From Engraulis encrasicolus (taxonomy: Eukaryota > Chordata > Actinopteri > Clupeiformes > Engraulidae), in NCBI RefSeq assembly GCF_034702125.1, contig NC_085866.1, forward strand, positions 19,363,315-19,427,314: a stretch of DNA of 64,000 bases. The letters run 5' to 3'. Under the pieces are notes generated by a model, which was given only the letters and a program-made list of their open reading frames with translations, was not told the origin of the DNA and did no database searches. The position numbers and the translations under genes were made by a program. Positions 18,901-30,000 of the stretch are shown piece by piece. How positions within the stretch are numbered: the first letter of the stretch is position 1; each line of letters begins with the position of its first letter.

Positions 18901-21493
18901 CTTGGTGTGTCAGAACAGTGTGTCTGAGCATTCTTCAAAAAGAGGAACGCTTCACAGAACAGAATATCTAAAAAATGATCTCAAGCTGTTTTAGATCCGA
19001 CAAGCTGAACCCTTTCACATGCATAGCTTCATATCAGTGGCAAGAGTCTGACACATCTTTTCAGTATAAACAACCCGAGTTGAGCAGCACTCCCAGTGCC
19101 TGTAAATCAGGTTTGAACATGTGTGATGTATGCGAGTCAGCTGAGGAAGAAAACGGGTCTACAGTACCTTCAGACTGGTCGCTGTACTGACTGAGCTTGT
19201 CACTGTATAGTGAGCAACTGTCGGAAAGGGGGAATAACCGCTCCGTGCTCTCAGAGCACACGCGGCACCTGCAAATACACACACACACACACACACACAC
19301 ACAAATAGAACAAGAGGTGTCAATGAGTGAAGAATGTAAAACCCCTGATGCAATTTTGAATCAGCTAGGAAGGGAGGAAAATTTATATAATGTATTCAAA
19401 ATGTGCCAGGGTTCTTAGTTGAACACTAAAACAAAGACTTGAAATGCCCTACTACAATAAATGTTGGAAACAAAATCAATATTTTAAATGTATGCACAAT
19501 GCCAACTGAGATCAGATAAATGCCTTTAAGAGTGGCTAAAGTTTTCCATACTATTTCACTGAGCAAAAAAAATAATTTCGATTAACTATTACCAAATTCC
19601 AACTCAAGATTGGGGTTAGGGGGGGGGGGGTGGGGGGGGTGTTGTAACTTCACCTCGTAATATAAGGCAGTATGGCAGAGCATTGCAGACAGTATGATTC
19701 TGAGAAAAAAGTCCGCTGCACGACCAGGATTTCTTTTGCTCCCAATATTTTATTTTTACGTGACGTTTCGGGTTTTACCCCTTTACGTCACGTAAAAATA
19801 AAATATTGGGAGCAAAAGAAATCCTGGTCGTGCAGCGGACTTTTTTCTCAGAATCATCTAGTCACTTGTGGTCCTGCTCCCAGGTCAGACGTTCCTGTGG
19901 ATGTGCGAGCTTTCCATCATTACCAGAGCATTGCAGACAGACAAGTCCTCAATGTAACTGATCGCACACACTGCATTCGTTCGGAGTGTGTGAGTTACAC
20001 AGTCCCTCAGACGCCAACAGGCTGCTCTGGTTTCCTCAATATCAGGTGGCCCCCGATACAGGGGCATTGGCAGCGGGCACCGGGCAGCGGGCAATAGGCA
20101 GCAGCACTCTACAGGCGGGCCGCTGACAGCTTTGAACAGGCCCGGGAAAAAATAATCTAAAAGGGTCCCCCCTCTCAATGCATATAATGTCATGAGGACC
20201 CAATTCTGGGCCCCTTTCTCTCCCCTAGGCCCGGTACAACTAACCCGTTTGCCCCTCCACTGCCGACAGGCCTGCCTCTCTCTCTCCCTCCCTCCCTCCT
20301 CAAGGGCTGGGCAACATGAGCACCCTGCGTTAGCGGAGAGCAGGGCAATTGAGAGAGAGAAAGGAAGGCGACTCCTGGGGGGCAGCGATATGCCTGCGCG
20401 CTGGCACACAAACCATGTCAACCGAACAAGGGCACTCTCCACAGGGACGGCCGCACCGTGCATGGTGCCACTGAGGGAGCTCCAATCGGAAACTTTACAG
20501 ATCTCACAGCAATTTGCTCCGTCTCTGTTTGGCTCCCACCACTACACTACACTGTGCCTACGCCAGGCCATTAAGAGACACACAAGCAGGGGCAGTGGGG
20601 AGAGGGGGGCTCAACCTGGAAAATAGCGATAGGGGTGAAAAAAAAACCTCCAACCAATGAATGACTGGATGTTGGCATGTCTTGTAGAGGAGAGGTGGTT
20701 GTGGTGGTGGTGGTGAGAAGGGGGCGGTGTACAGGTCTTACAGTGGCAATTATTGCACACCCAAGGGAGGAAGGGGTCTGACAAAGAACTTTGTATTAGG
20801 CATCCAATTTAAAGCAGCAGTACATAGTCGTTTTTTCAATGCTTCCAAAACAATTTATGCAGTGTATGTACTTGTAACCGACCGTTTCGATTTCCACTTT
20901 GCTGCCCTATATGGTCTATCTCTATATCCACTGTATCCACTCTCTGAAAGTTTGGAGGAGCTGAGTGTGTCTACTCTGTACTTTCATTTCCAAGCGAATT
21001 CTGCTTCCTACTTGTACAACAACCAAAGAGGACCACTACTCCGTCTTGCTTGAAATAATAGCCCATTTAAAAGCAATAGAACAGTCCATTCTGTGTCCTT
21101 TCAATAACAATAAAATCTTTAATGTTGATAATTTAACAGCAGAGCTGGGTGTTGGGTAACTAAGTCAAAGGAAGGGAGCAGCCATGTCTTTACCTGGAGA
21201 GGCAGAGGGTTTTGTCTTTATATTAACAACAAGTCTAGTTCATCTAGTTTAATGTTGTTGATGAATTAACAGCTGGGTATTAGGAATAATAAAATCTAGT
21301 TCATCGAGTCTGATGAATAGACAGAAGAGCTGGGTGTTAGGTAACTAAGTGAAAGTGTCTGCCATGTTGTTACCCGGAGAGGCAGCGGGTTTTGTCCCTG
21401 GGGCTGGACAGGCCAGGGTCAGCAGGGAGGAACTGCACAGTGGCCTGGTAACTCTGGTTACACAAATACACCATGGCACCTGCAGGCGGGGAT

Positions 21494-21577
<84 letters not shown>

Positions 21578-23331
21578 GAAAGAGAGAGATTGATGAACAG
21601 GAAAAGAGAAATAGAGGGAGGGGGAGAAAAAGGGACAGTCCGAGAAAAAGGCGAAAAAAGAGAGAAAGACAAAAAGGAAGGAGAGAGAGAGAGACAGAGA
21701 GAAAGATGCGACATGTGACTCAAAACTGGATAAAGCAGACAAACAGAAAGTAAAGAGGAGGTATCGTCTGTCCGGAGATGGCTTGTTATCCGGGGTATTA
21801 GGTCAGCGGCTGCTTTATTCCATGTCCATTGTGCTGGTTAGCATCAGTCCTCAGCGTAAAACACTGTGCCAGCATGGCATTATACTGAGTGTCCTGCGCG
21901 AGGTAATGTGCATGTAGGCCACCGTCCACCCCTTTATACACGGCTTTATCCTACCATCTCGACCACGCTGGCTGCTGCCATGCCAACCTATGATTCAGCT
22001 ACTGCCATTACATATGGAGTAGACTGTAAGTAGCTGCGCTAAACTGGGCCAACATACATTACTGAGGGCTGATCGTGTTCATGTACCATGTCTGCTTTCA
22101 GACTTGGCAGTGTTTTACTGTTAGAGGGGGAAAAAACATACGTATAGGGTTCTTTCCATTATCAAAACTCCCATCCTCCCTTGTGCTTGTGGCCCTGTGA
22201 TGATGTCGCATGACGCCATAGACCAGTGTTTCCCAACCAGGAGTATGTGTACCACTAGGGGTACGTGAGCACACTGAAGGGGGGACTTGGAAAAATGTAA
22301 TTATTATAACAAATGTATGGATCAGTCACATCAGGAGAGAGAAAGCGATATAGAACATGAATTAGGGGGTACTCATGGCACAACTAAGAGGCTTAAGGGG
22401 TACGCGAGACAAAAAAGGTTGGGAAACACTGCCATAGACGACAAGTTAAATTCAATATCTCACAAAAGGGTAATTCAAAGGTCATTTTCTCATTTGCAAT
22501 CTGGATGCTAAATTGCGATAAGTCCCCCAAAAATGTAAGCTTACTGTTTTCTCCACAGAGGGGAGCCGTCAAGCAAAGCGTGAGGTCACAAGCAGAGGTT
22601 GAGGATGTACAGATTAGGACACTGTACAGATTGAATATCTAAATCCAATCGCAGAGAGAGGTGTAATAATAGGAACCCATATACAGTAGTGGTAGTGGTA
22701 AGTAATTAGTTAGACACAACAAATGTTGTAGTAAGTAGTAAGAAAAAAAGAAAAAGTAGGAAGTTAGACTGTAGTAAAATATCACATACATGTATTTTTA
22801 CTTTTTTTTAATGCTAACGGCCCTGATTTCTCCCTTTCACTATTTTTCTCTTGACTTCTACCATCTTTCACTCACTCATTCTTTTCCTCTTCTTTGTCAT
22901 TCTTTCCATCTTTCTGTGGAAACCTTTTTCTGTCTTTCTTTCTTCGCTCCTTCTTACCAGAGTAGTCGTATCTAAGTGGCCCCATCCAACGGTGCCTCTC
23001 GCTCTCTGCCAGCACGTCACCATAGAAACCATAGCCCACCAGGGACACGGAGTAGCGCACCAGCGCAGACATGTGGTGCACAGCACACACATCCAGGGGC
23101 TGCGAGTCTCCTGGAGAAGCACAGACACAGACACAGACACAGACACAGACACAGACACAGACACAGACACAGACACAGACACAGACACAGACACACACAT
23201 GCACACACACACACACACACACACACAGACAGACAGACAGACACACACACACGCATGCACACCAACACACACACACACACATATGCATGCACACACACAC
23301 GCACACGCACACACACACACACACACACACG

Positions 23332-23366
<35 letters not shown>

Positions 23367-26300
23367 ACGCACACGCACACACACACACAACCCAGGTCAC
23401 ACGAGTCCAATCACCCTCTTGAGACGCACTATGAAAGTCCTGTGTTGCTACACAACATGTTACAAAGCCCAAAAGGCACATGTGGAAAAAAACAAAAGAA
23501 TGAATGAATGTTTTTTGGTGAACATTTCCCATGTCACTCCAGGTACTCCATACAGAGTTCTTAAAAGAAACAAATCAATAATATACCCTTTGAATATGAG
23601 AATGTTTGGAGCTGTGTATGTGCGGTTGAGGATGTGAAAGGAAGTTCTGTAGCGAATAGCTCTGTTCTTTACCGATGATGATGTGGAGAGCTGAGGTCAC
23701 GGGGTCATTCACGCCCACGGTGGCAAAACAGACACAGTCTGTGGAGCCTGCAGTGTGACAGGAGCAGATACTGTCAGTAAGTCATTCCTCTTATTTTCAA
23801 GTAGACTGTATTAGATTGTCAATCATCATGTACATTGTCAACCTTCAACTTGTGATTTTTTTCGGGAACCTCAGCTGGCAGGTGCCTTGTAGATGACGGA
23901 TCGCACATCACAAAAACTGTAAAACTGTCAGATACCTACCCTTTCACCGACCAAAATGTTAATCGAAATGGTTAGTGTGCAGGAGTTTTCTTGTTTTCAG
24001 ATTGTCAACCTTAAAGTCCCATAAAGCGTCTCATAAAGCGATTCATAAACTCGCAAGCATGAGGCTGAGCTACTGTAGAACTACTGTAGCTTGGACGGGT
24101 GGGCAATCTCCATGTTGTTGAAATGAGAGGCAACTTTAACCAACTAGGGCTACCGAAGAAGAAAGCTATGCAGGGTTGCTTTAGGTTTCTGCGTGGTTCT
24201 GGATTGATGTGAAAGGATTATTTTGATCGCAATAAGTTAGTATAAGTGAGTACGCAAACCTTAAGCTGTTTTAAGATTTGGAGACAGTGCACGTTCCTCA
24301 AGAGACAATGTCGCTCCAATATTGACACAAACCTTTTCATGTTACACAAGAAGTATTGCAGTCATATCATTTGAACAACACCGTTCCACAAATATTAGAC
24401 TCTACACCCTCTACACTCTCTGGCAGTGCCTTGAGTTTCTTTCAACTCTGGCTTCCTGGTGTTGTTGTTACCTTGACTCCCTCGTGACTTATTAAAAAAA
24501 AAAAACACGTCTCCTTCCTGAGTTGGAGTAGACCAATGAGTGAGCACTGAGTAGACTAAATAGATGGTGTGACCTGCTGGAATGATCCCAATATGGAGGT
24601 CACACGGCCTCAACACGCCGTTGGGGTCGTGTTCCGACAGGCCCGCCTCCTGCTGGGTCCGGCCAATCACGCCATGCAGCAGCTCGCTGAACATTCCATC
24701 CCCGCCCACACACACCACGCTGAGCACGAAAGAGGAAAAACAAAACAAAAAGAGCACTCATATCAGGACAAGTGGACAGACACACGCACACACACAGTAG
24801 CAACAAATCTAATCTCAGCCTATATCTATTTACACTGGTATTCACTTACAGCTGGGTCTGTAGAAGGGGGTATGATTTTTAAGGGATGAAGCTAATTGTT
24901 AGTCATTGTCTTCATTGTTACTCCAGGCATTGCTACGGTTACAGTTCGCCAAACATTAAACTTGTCAGAGCTGGACAATGACCTGGAGGCCACAGCTCCG
25001 GTGACAATGGCTTATAATGACATTGATACTACTGTGATGGCGGATACGATGGAGACCAATCAGATTTTCCTCTATCCAGGAATGTGATTGTGAATGTGGT
25101 TTTGAATGGGCTCGGTCGTGACGATGCAGTAAGACTTTTGCTAGGCAGTTGGCATGCGCACTTTGCCAGTTTGATGCATTGTGGTTAGAATGCCCACTGC
25201 CCACTGCATGCCCACTGCCTAGCAAAAATCTTACTGCGTCGTCACTAACGAGCCTAATGGTACTGCGTCATCAATGTTGCAGTAGCTGATGTCAGGTGGT
25301 ACAACCACAGCTAATGCCTCTCTTGCATTCATTAAATAAATAAATTAATAATTGAAAATGAACGTACAAGCAATGAATATGCCTTTAGGACATCCGAAAA
25401 AAGCACACCAAAAAAACCTTTTAATTATTCATAAAATAATGGTATTAACTGTGGTTGTACCACCCTGACGTCTGCTACCACAAAAAAAACCATCAGTGAC
25501 CCTACTATGGCGGTAACTCACCCATCAAAGCCCGTTAGGTCCTTCTTTAGGATATGATCCCTTGCCTGGTTGGCCCGTTCAGTAACTGTGCAGTACCAGA
25601 AAAAAAGAAGAAAAATTCAGACCGACCAACCAACTGTGCATTTGCACGACACAATCCTTTTTGCTTTTCAATGGCTCTGTCATTTCAGGCAACAATACGA
25701 TTCATGTTTTAACAAAACAATTAAATCATACTTGCTACAAATATATTCATAACTGAGAAACGCATAGACAACCATGGTGAGTAATTTTGCCAACAAACAA
25801 ATAAACAAACTCTGGTGATCACATGACAGACAGACAGGTCTATCTAGTCATGTAAAATTCCGCTGCCCTCAGCCGTTTCCATACCACTCTGCATGCCATG
25901 CTCTGAGGAGGGCTGTATTGCCCAAAACATGTTGACATGATTCTAATTCATTGAGGAATGTACTGTAACTTTGATTCCTTTGTATGTCTAGTCCGTGTGA
26001 TATTGACCATAACGCTGACTTTAACTTCTTTTTGAGAACATGACATTATAAACTTTATTTTTATGTTTATAGTTTAAATATACTGTGCATACAGTATATA
26101 CACTGTATATATGTGTGTATATATATATAGAGGATCGGCAAATGACCCGGGACGGAATCAAACCCGGTTTGTTGACGTAGTGAGTGACCCAATGCCCTAC
26201 TGCTGTGGGGCACGGCAGGGCCTTTTTTCTATGTTTTTTTTTTTTTTAAATAAAAGACATCTAACATTATTACTTTTTTAATTACTATGTTTTTACATCA

Positions 26301-29300
26301 ACTTCCCTTCTTTAGAGCCATGTGCAAAACACTAAGCTACCTGTGTCTATGTAATGCCTGTACTCTCAACACCATCACAATGGATGGGCTAACTGACACC
26401 GCCCGAGGTGATGTTTTGCATTTGCCATTACACATTTCCATTTGTATGAACGCCAGCTGACACCTTGACACAATAATGTCGCGCTCTGGGGGGTCAACAC
26501 ACAGATGGCAGCATCAGGGGCGTTGCAGCCAATTTTGGGCCCTAAGCTCCAATGGACCCCCTCGAGCCACATACTGTATCTTCATAAATCGGACAGTGTG
26601 TGGGCCCCTATTATATACATGGGGCCCTGGTGACTCAGTCACACTTTACCCCCCTGAATGACACCCCTGGGCAGCATCACCATATAGCCCTGGCTGATAT
26701 TTCCTTTGACGTTATTCAGCAAAAATGTAACACCATCTTCCATTGCTGGGAGGTATGTGGTTTGCAAGGGAGCCCAGCAGCCCAACAGCATTATGTTACA
26801 ACAATGACGGGCGCTGGGCTGGGTTGGGTGACTAGTCTGGCCGACTTGGACCCAGGGGCAGAGATCAGAGAACGTTACACGGTGTAAGTGGATAGGGGGC
26901 ATTATGGCAGTGGCATCGACACGGCAAGTGTGCATGTGTGTGTGTGTGTGTGTGTGTGTGCAAGGCGTTTTTACTGTTGGACACATTTCTCACAGAGGTA
27001 CTTCAACGTGGTTGACACACATCACAAAATACAAGCAAAATGTGCAAAGGCACACATAAGGAGCATCTAAAGATAAAATAGGCTGCCATCTATATAAATT
27101 ATGGAGAGAACGCATCTATGTCAGTGCCAGACACCGTAGAAGACCAGTCTCGTCTACTCACCGACAACATGAGAGCTGATACCAGCCAGCTCAAACAGAG
27201 GAGCCACCAGGGAGTGGTAGATCTGCTTCCCTCTCTGCTTGCCTCCATATGGGTTGATGAACACCAGCAGTCTGTGGGGCCGAGATGGACCTGGAGAGGG
27301 ACACGTACGCAAGAGAAGGAAAAACAAATGCATTTAACTTTCTACTAATGCAGTCTTTCAATCAATGGACATTGTATTGTGGTCATTACAACCCAAAGAG
27401 CTTAAGAAGTAAGCAAATAAACTATTTTTGAAGATGAAAAGAACTTTTGGATTAAATGTTCAGCGTACTCTATGCAAGCTCCAAAAACAGTCTGTGGTAG
27501 TTAAAGATGCATTCAACAGAAAAGGAGAACATTTATTCATAATCAGATTAGATTAAATCAGAATCAGTTTCACTGACCAAGTGTGTTTACATGCACTTAA
27601 TCTGGTAGATGTTTTTCTCTACCCATGACATTTTGACTGTGAAGGTTGTAATTGTAAGGTTGTAAAAGTCATCACAGTCCAAAGAGCTATGTGAGAAACT
27701 GGACTTGTTTCTCACATAGCTCATAGACTGAAGACGTAAATGGCTGGTTGGGTGAAATGGCTTCAAGCTCCAAATTGAAATCAGGTTGCTTACAACAAAC
27801 AGGAGCTGCTTTGACTTTTGACTTACATCACACAAAGAGGACATCAAAGCAACCAAGTCGAAGCAGCTAGAGTGCAGTAAGAACTCTCAGAAGACTAGAG
27901 TCTTCACACACTTCTTAGAGGCTGAGAGGGATGACATACTCTTGTATTACAGGTTAAAATACGTAAACACATAACTACTTGGCCCAAACAGGTTAGAGTA
28001 CAATGAGGACTCTCCGAAGGCAAAAGTCCTCACAAGCTTCTCGGAGGTTGAAAGGGATGACCTTACGCTTGCAGATTCAAATACACACACCAAACTCAAA
28101 GTTCAAGAGAGTCCTTGTGCACAAGCCCTCGGTAATGCAGGTGCAGGTGTGAGGCAGGAGAAGGTGAATCAATTAACAAAATTCAAGAGACACCGCACAC
28201 TGCTTACTTTTCTTTACTTTATTTTTCGGAGCGAACAACGCATTTCGTCCAATGGGTCATGACGCTTTGGGCGAAACGCGTTGTTCGCTCTGAAAAATAA
28301 AGTAAAGAAAAGTAAGCAGTGTGCGGTGTCTCTTGAATTTTGTTCATTGACACACACCTAACTCATTGGGACAAACAGGTTTGACTGCTGGCTGGGTGAG
28401 TGAGTGCGTTGGACGGCACAGCTTACTTACTGTGGGTTTTGAGGGCCGTCCTGAGCTGGGTGACCCACTGGTCGCGGAGGTCTCGGCTGGGACAGCTGAA
28501 CTGGGTCCTGCCCAGAGTCCAGTGTCCTCTCTGGCTACCTCCACGGCCACCGCGCTTCACATAAAACACTAAGAAACACAGAGGAGGGACAGAGCAAGGC
28601 AATAATATTGCAGGTAAGCCAATAATAGAAAAGGATGTAAAACCAAAGCACTGTGAACATAGCATTAGTCTTCGCAATTTTTTTACAAATCTTTGAACAA
28701 GCCAGGCGGGGGTGCCCTGGTGCAGCGTGCTAATGTGCATTACCACATATGGTCTATATGTACTGCCTATGAGGACCTACTTGTGTTCGGCTCAGAGCAT
28801 TGGAAGTCGTGTAAATCAGATAACCCTACCACATCTCTCTTCCACTCACTGTCCTATCTATACTAAGGATAATGGAACCAGAAAATAACTTTAAAAAAAG
28901 AAGAAGCCAGGTGTGTTGGGAGATAAAAAAAACTCATCCACTCCTTAATTTCCATGAGGATTAATATTCATTACGTCTGTCATGACATGTCTGAAATCCA
29001 GCATGTGTAATGTAGGAACTTGTATCAGGTCTCACAGGTGAAGTCTCGGTCAGTGTCCTCCACCTTCTTCTGGGGTAGAACCTCCACCCTTCCATCCTCA
29101 ACTCCGATCACCTCAGCGACCCGCACTGAAACTGTAAAACCACAACAGCAATGAAAATGGCATGGCATTGCAGTTCATAAATGTACTCTACATTAAACAC
29201 CAATGGACTTAACTGACAGGTTGTCATTTTGTTATTTTTTATATTCTCCTTACGGATAACCAAACGTCCAGTAACCGGTTGAGTTTTTGTTTCCACTCTT

Positions 29301-29547
29301 CATTCTTTTTTATTACATTAAATTCATAAACATTATTACATAGTGCCTAGTTGAAGGGCATTGTTTGTCCAGAGGCGTCAAGAGTGTAAAATGGTAATGG
29401 TGTTGATGGAGTTACTTTACCTGTTTTCTTCTCTCTGTTCTTCTTGTCAAGTTCAGTCCAGCTGAAGTACCAGCCGCTCAGTGCTGCCCGGTAACGCTTA
29501 CTCCCTATCCAAAGGCTTGACTCTACTCTTAGTGTATTTATTTCCAT
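15881..29547 (-). CDS. cerk: cerk: ceramide kinase, complete (13 coding exons)
   Basis: Phosphorylates ceramide to ceramide-1-phosphate with ATP at Golgi and plasma membranes. Exons in transcript order: 29421-29547, 29036-29131, 28431-28568, 27162-27290, 25522-25585, 24574-24719, 23673-23747, 22958-23110, 21374-21479, 19168-19268, 18178-18374, 17476-17795, 15881-15998. They total 1770 bp, 589 residues; the human protein is ~537. All junctions are GT..AG and in phase. Order: N-terminal PH-like region (to ~120, ending in a Trp-containing exon 3), diacylglycerol-kinase catalytic domain with LLVFINPYGG (~128-137), TERANQA, VCVGGDGMFSE (GGDG at 190-193) and IGIIPAGSTD. The ceramide-kinase-specific CxxxCxxC is at 342-349. 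The C-terminal part has VWNCDGE (~535-541) and VHGQLVRLYARGIE. The CxxxCxxC, WNCDG and C-terminal motifs favour CERK over CERKL. Start: the only Met in the first exon. Confidence 0.95.
16641..16799. mobile_element. fold-back element with ~60-bp arms
   Basis: The arms contain GGGTTAAC, TTCGGCGAG, GTGGAATAGCAGCAC and GACCCCGACGCGGAG-like complements around a short centre. No frame. Intron 12 of cerk. Confidence 0.75.
17476..17795 (-). CDS. cerk: cerk exon 12 with acidic insert
   Basis: 320 bp. Begins FDLPFVEVHRVKAFRF and ends VWNCDGELLPHTEISC. Between them is an Asp/Glu-rich run (~residues 468-480) and a Ser/Pro/Gln-rich stretch that make the protein longer than mammalian CERK. Confidence 0.94.
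18178..18374 (-). CDS. cerk: cerk exon 11
   Basis: 197 bp. Encodes EWVSVTGRFKCISLTCM, SPLGLSPSAHLADGTGDLIL and LHRHTTSQDQ. SPxGLSPxAHLxDGxxDLILxR is a signature of CERK and sphingosine kinases. Confidence 0.96.
19168..19268 (-). CDS. cerk: cerk exon 10
   Basis: 101 bp. Completes CLSGCRVC (CxxxCxxC) and encodes a Ser-rich linker with SDKLSQYSDQSEG. The acceptor follows a GT repeat. Confidence 0.88.
19694..19857. mobile_element. 164-bp near-perfect palindrome in cerk intron 9
   Basis: Arms of ~70 bp from ATGATTCTGAG to its complement read as essentially exact complements (GCAGCGGAC, AAATCCTGGTCG, AAAATAAAATATTGGGAGC). The loop has GGGTTTTACCC. A very strong hairpin in RNA or single-stranded DNA. 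Confidence 0.9.
21374..21479 (-). CDS. cerk: cerk exon 9
   Basis: 106 bp. Encodes AMVYLCNQSYQATVQFLPAD and SPRDKTRCLSG, matching the YEGTVSFLPA..SPRD segment of CERK. It supplies the first Cys of CxxxCxxC. A long CT tract (minus strand) lies 16 bp before the acceptor. Confidence 0.92.
21496..21590 (+). repeat. (GA)n microsatellite next to cerk exon 9
   Basis: GA run starting 16 bp beyond the exon 9 acceptor. On the cerk strand it is a long CT polypyrimidine tract. Confidence 0.95.
22224..22431. mobile_element. hAT-type element (CAGTGTTTCCCAACC family)
   Basis: Ends CAGTGTTTCCCAACC and GGTTGGGAAACACTG with perfect 8-bp target duplication ccatagac (22216-22223, 22432-22439). Intron of cerk. 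Confidence 0.92.
22958..23110 (-). CDS. cerk: cerk exon 8
   Basis: 153 bp. Encodes GDSQPLDVCAVHHMSALVRY and SVSLVGYGFYGDV..SERHRWMG..RYDYS. The acceptor side runs straight into a TGTCTG/GTGT tract. The first 56 bp and acceptor have a near-identical copy inside g6pd intron 8 (7367-7435). Confidence 0.95.
23120..23390 (+). repeat. compound CAGACA / CA microsatellite next to cerk exon 8
   Basis: About 12 CAGACA units followed by CA runs with CG interruptions. It begins ~8 bp beyond the exon 8 acceptor. Confidence 0.95.
23673..23747 (-). CDS. cerk: cerk exon 7
   Basis: 75 bp. Encodes GSTDCVCFATVGVNDPVTSA then LHIII. GSTDC..Y/F is a family-typical substrate-side segment. Confidence 0.95.
24574..24719 (-). 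CDS. cerk: cerk exon 6 (catalytic GGDG)
   Basis: 146 bp. Encodes GVVCVGGDGMFSELLHGVIG, an Arg-Thr-Gln stretch and HIGIIPAG. The GGDG loop carries the catalytic Asp (residue ~192). Confidence 0.97.
25109..25254. mobile_element. fold-back/TIR element with ~45-bp arms
   Basis: Ends GGCTCGGTCGTGACGATGCA and its diverged complement. Arms share CAGTAAGA and TTTTGCTAGGCAGT. In cerk intron 5. Confidence 0.75.
25281..25478. mobile_element. TIR element with ~38-bp arms
   Basis: Arms AGCTGATGTCAGGTGGTACA and complement GTTGTACCACCCTGACGTCT, A/T-rich middle. Directly follows the previous element. Confidence 0.65.
25522..25585 (-). CDS. cerk: cerk exon 5
   Basis: 64 bp. Encodes VTERANQARDHILKKDLTGF D. 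TERAN-A is conserved across sphingosine and ceramide kinases. Both ends are split codons completed in phase. Confidence 0.94.
26515..26669. mobile_element. short hAT-type element
   Basis: Ends CAGGGGCGTTGCAG and TGACACCCCTG with perfect 8-bp target duplication ggcagcat (26507-26514, 26670-26677). Body rich in GGCCC. Confidence 0.88.
27162..27290 (-). CDS. cerk: cerk exon 4 (start of kinase domain)
   Basis: 129 bp. Encodes SRPHRLLVFINPYGGKQRGK and VAPLFELAGISSHV. FINPxGGK is the first nucleotide-binding motif of the diacylglycerol-kinase fold. Confidence 0.95.
28169..28350. mobile_element. fold-back element in cerk intron 3, ~75-bp arms
   Basis: Near-exact complementary arms (AAATTCAAGAGACACCGCAC, TTACTTTTCTTTACTTTATT). 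The centre has GGGCGAAACGCG and its complement, like the other GAAAC-bearing fold-backs. Confidence 0.85.
28431..28568 (-). CDS. cerk: cerk exon 3
   Basis: 138 bp. Encodes LFYVKRGGRG, TQFSCPSRDLRDQWVTQL and ALKTH: the last PH strands and C-terminal helix with its conserved Trp. Donor CACA/gtaagt is a perfect consensus. Confidence 0.92.
29036..29131 (-). CDS. cerk: cerk exon 2
   Basis: 96 bp. Encodes VSVRVAEVIGVEDG and VEDTDRDFT, corresponding to the SEIIAVEE and YAFTVHC strands of the mammalian PH-like domain. Donor gtgaga, one base into a Leu codon. Confidence 0.9.
29421..29547 (-). CDS. cerk: cerk exon 1 (start)
   Basis: 127 bp from ATG. Begins MEINTLRVESSLWIGSKRYR, with SGWYFSWTEL later: the short first beta strands of the PH-like domain. 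Shorter and less Pro/Gly-rich than the mammalian N-terminus. Donor ACAG/gtaaag. Confidence 0.88.
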
Positions 29548-30000
29548 GTCGAAAACAAATACGGCGTTGTTTACAGTGTTGTATGTCTACCAGGATCTAC
29601 ATCGTCTCCTTAGTTTCATTCCGTCGCACTCAGGTTGAAACGAAAACGTAGTTTTACGCATGAATTTACGCAAAACTTTATCAACTAAACTTCTTATCCC
29701 AGGAAGGAAAGGTTACTGTAAACATAGATTAATTAATGACATTCAGAAATGACGTCCCGAGTCGTTATCAAAAGATATCTTACTGTACTTCCTGAAGTTG
29801 GCAATTCCTACATCATACAGCTACACTGTTGATATCATCACCACGTCGCAATTAAGTATTGTCCGTCTTAGTATGAGTTTTATCTCCTTAGTCTCTACCT
29901 TATCGCTGTCAGTCCGTTCTGCTTGGAAACATCTTCTTTGTTAATGACAGTGGTTAAAAGCTTCGACGAGAACCTCTGAAGTCCTTGTCAGGTTTTACAC
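29548..30000 (-). promoter_or_regulatory. probable cerk promoter / 5' UTR region
   Basis: The ~450 bp upstream of the cerk start holds no repeat or open frame that I can name. Placement as promoter is by position only. I see no clear TATA box at a fixed distance. Confidence 0.3.

Noticed and set aside
19885..20463. 192-codon minus-strand frame
   Set aside because: No family match, overlaps other-strand frames of similar length in GC-rich intron sequence, no splice or codon support.
26125..26215. Possible tRNA gene or SINE head on the minus strand (GGGTTTGATTCC B-box-like)
   Set aside because: No credible cloverleaf could be drawn by eye and the other end is not repeat-like; too weak to call.
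15881..29547. CERKL instead of CERK
   Set aside because: CxxxCxxC, WNCDGE and VHGQLVRLYARGIE fit ceramide kinase; CERKL has a different C-terminus.
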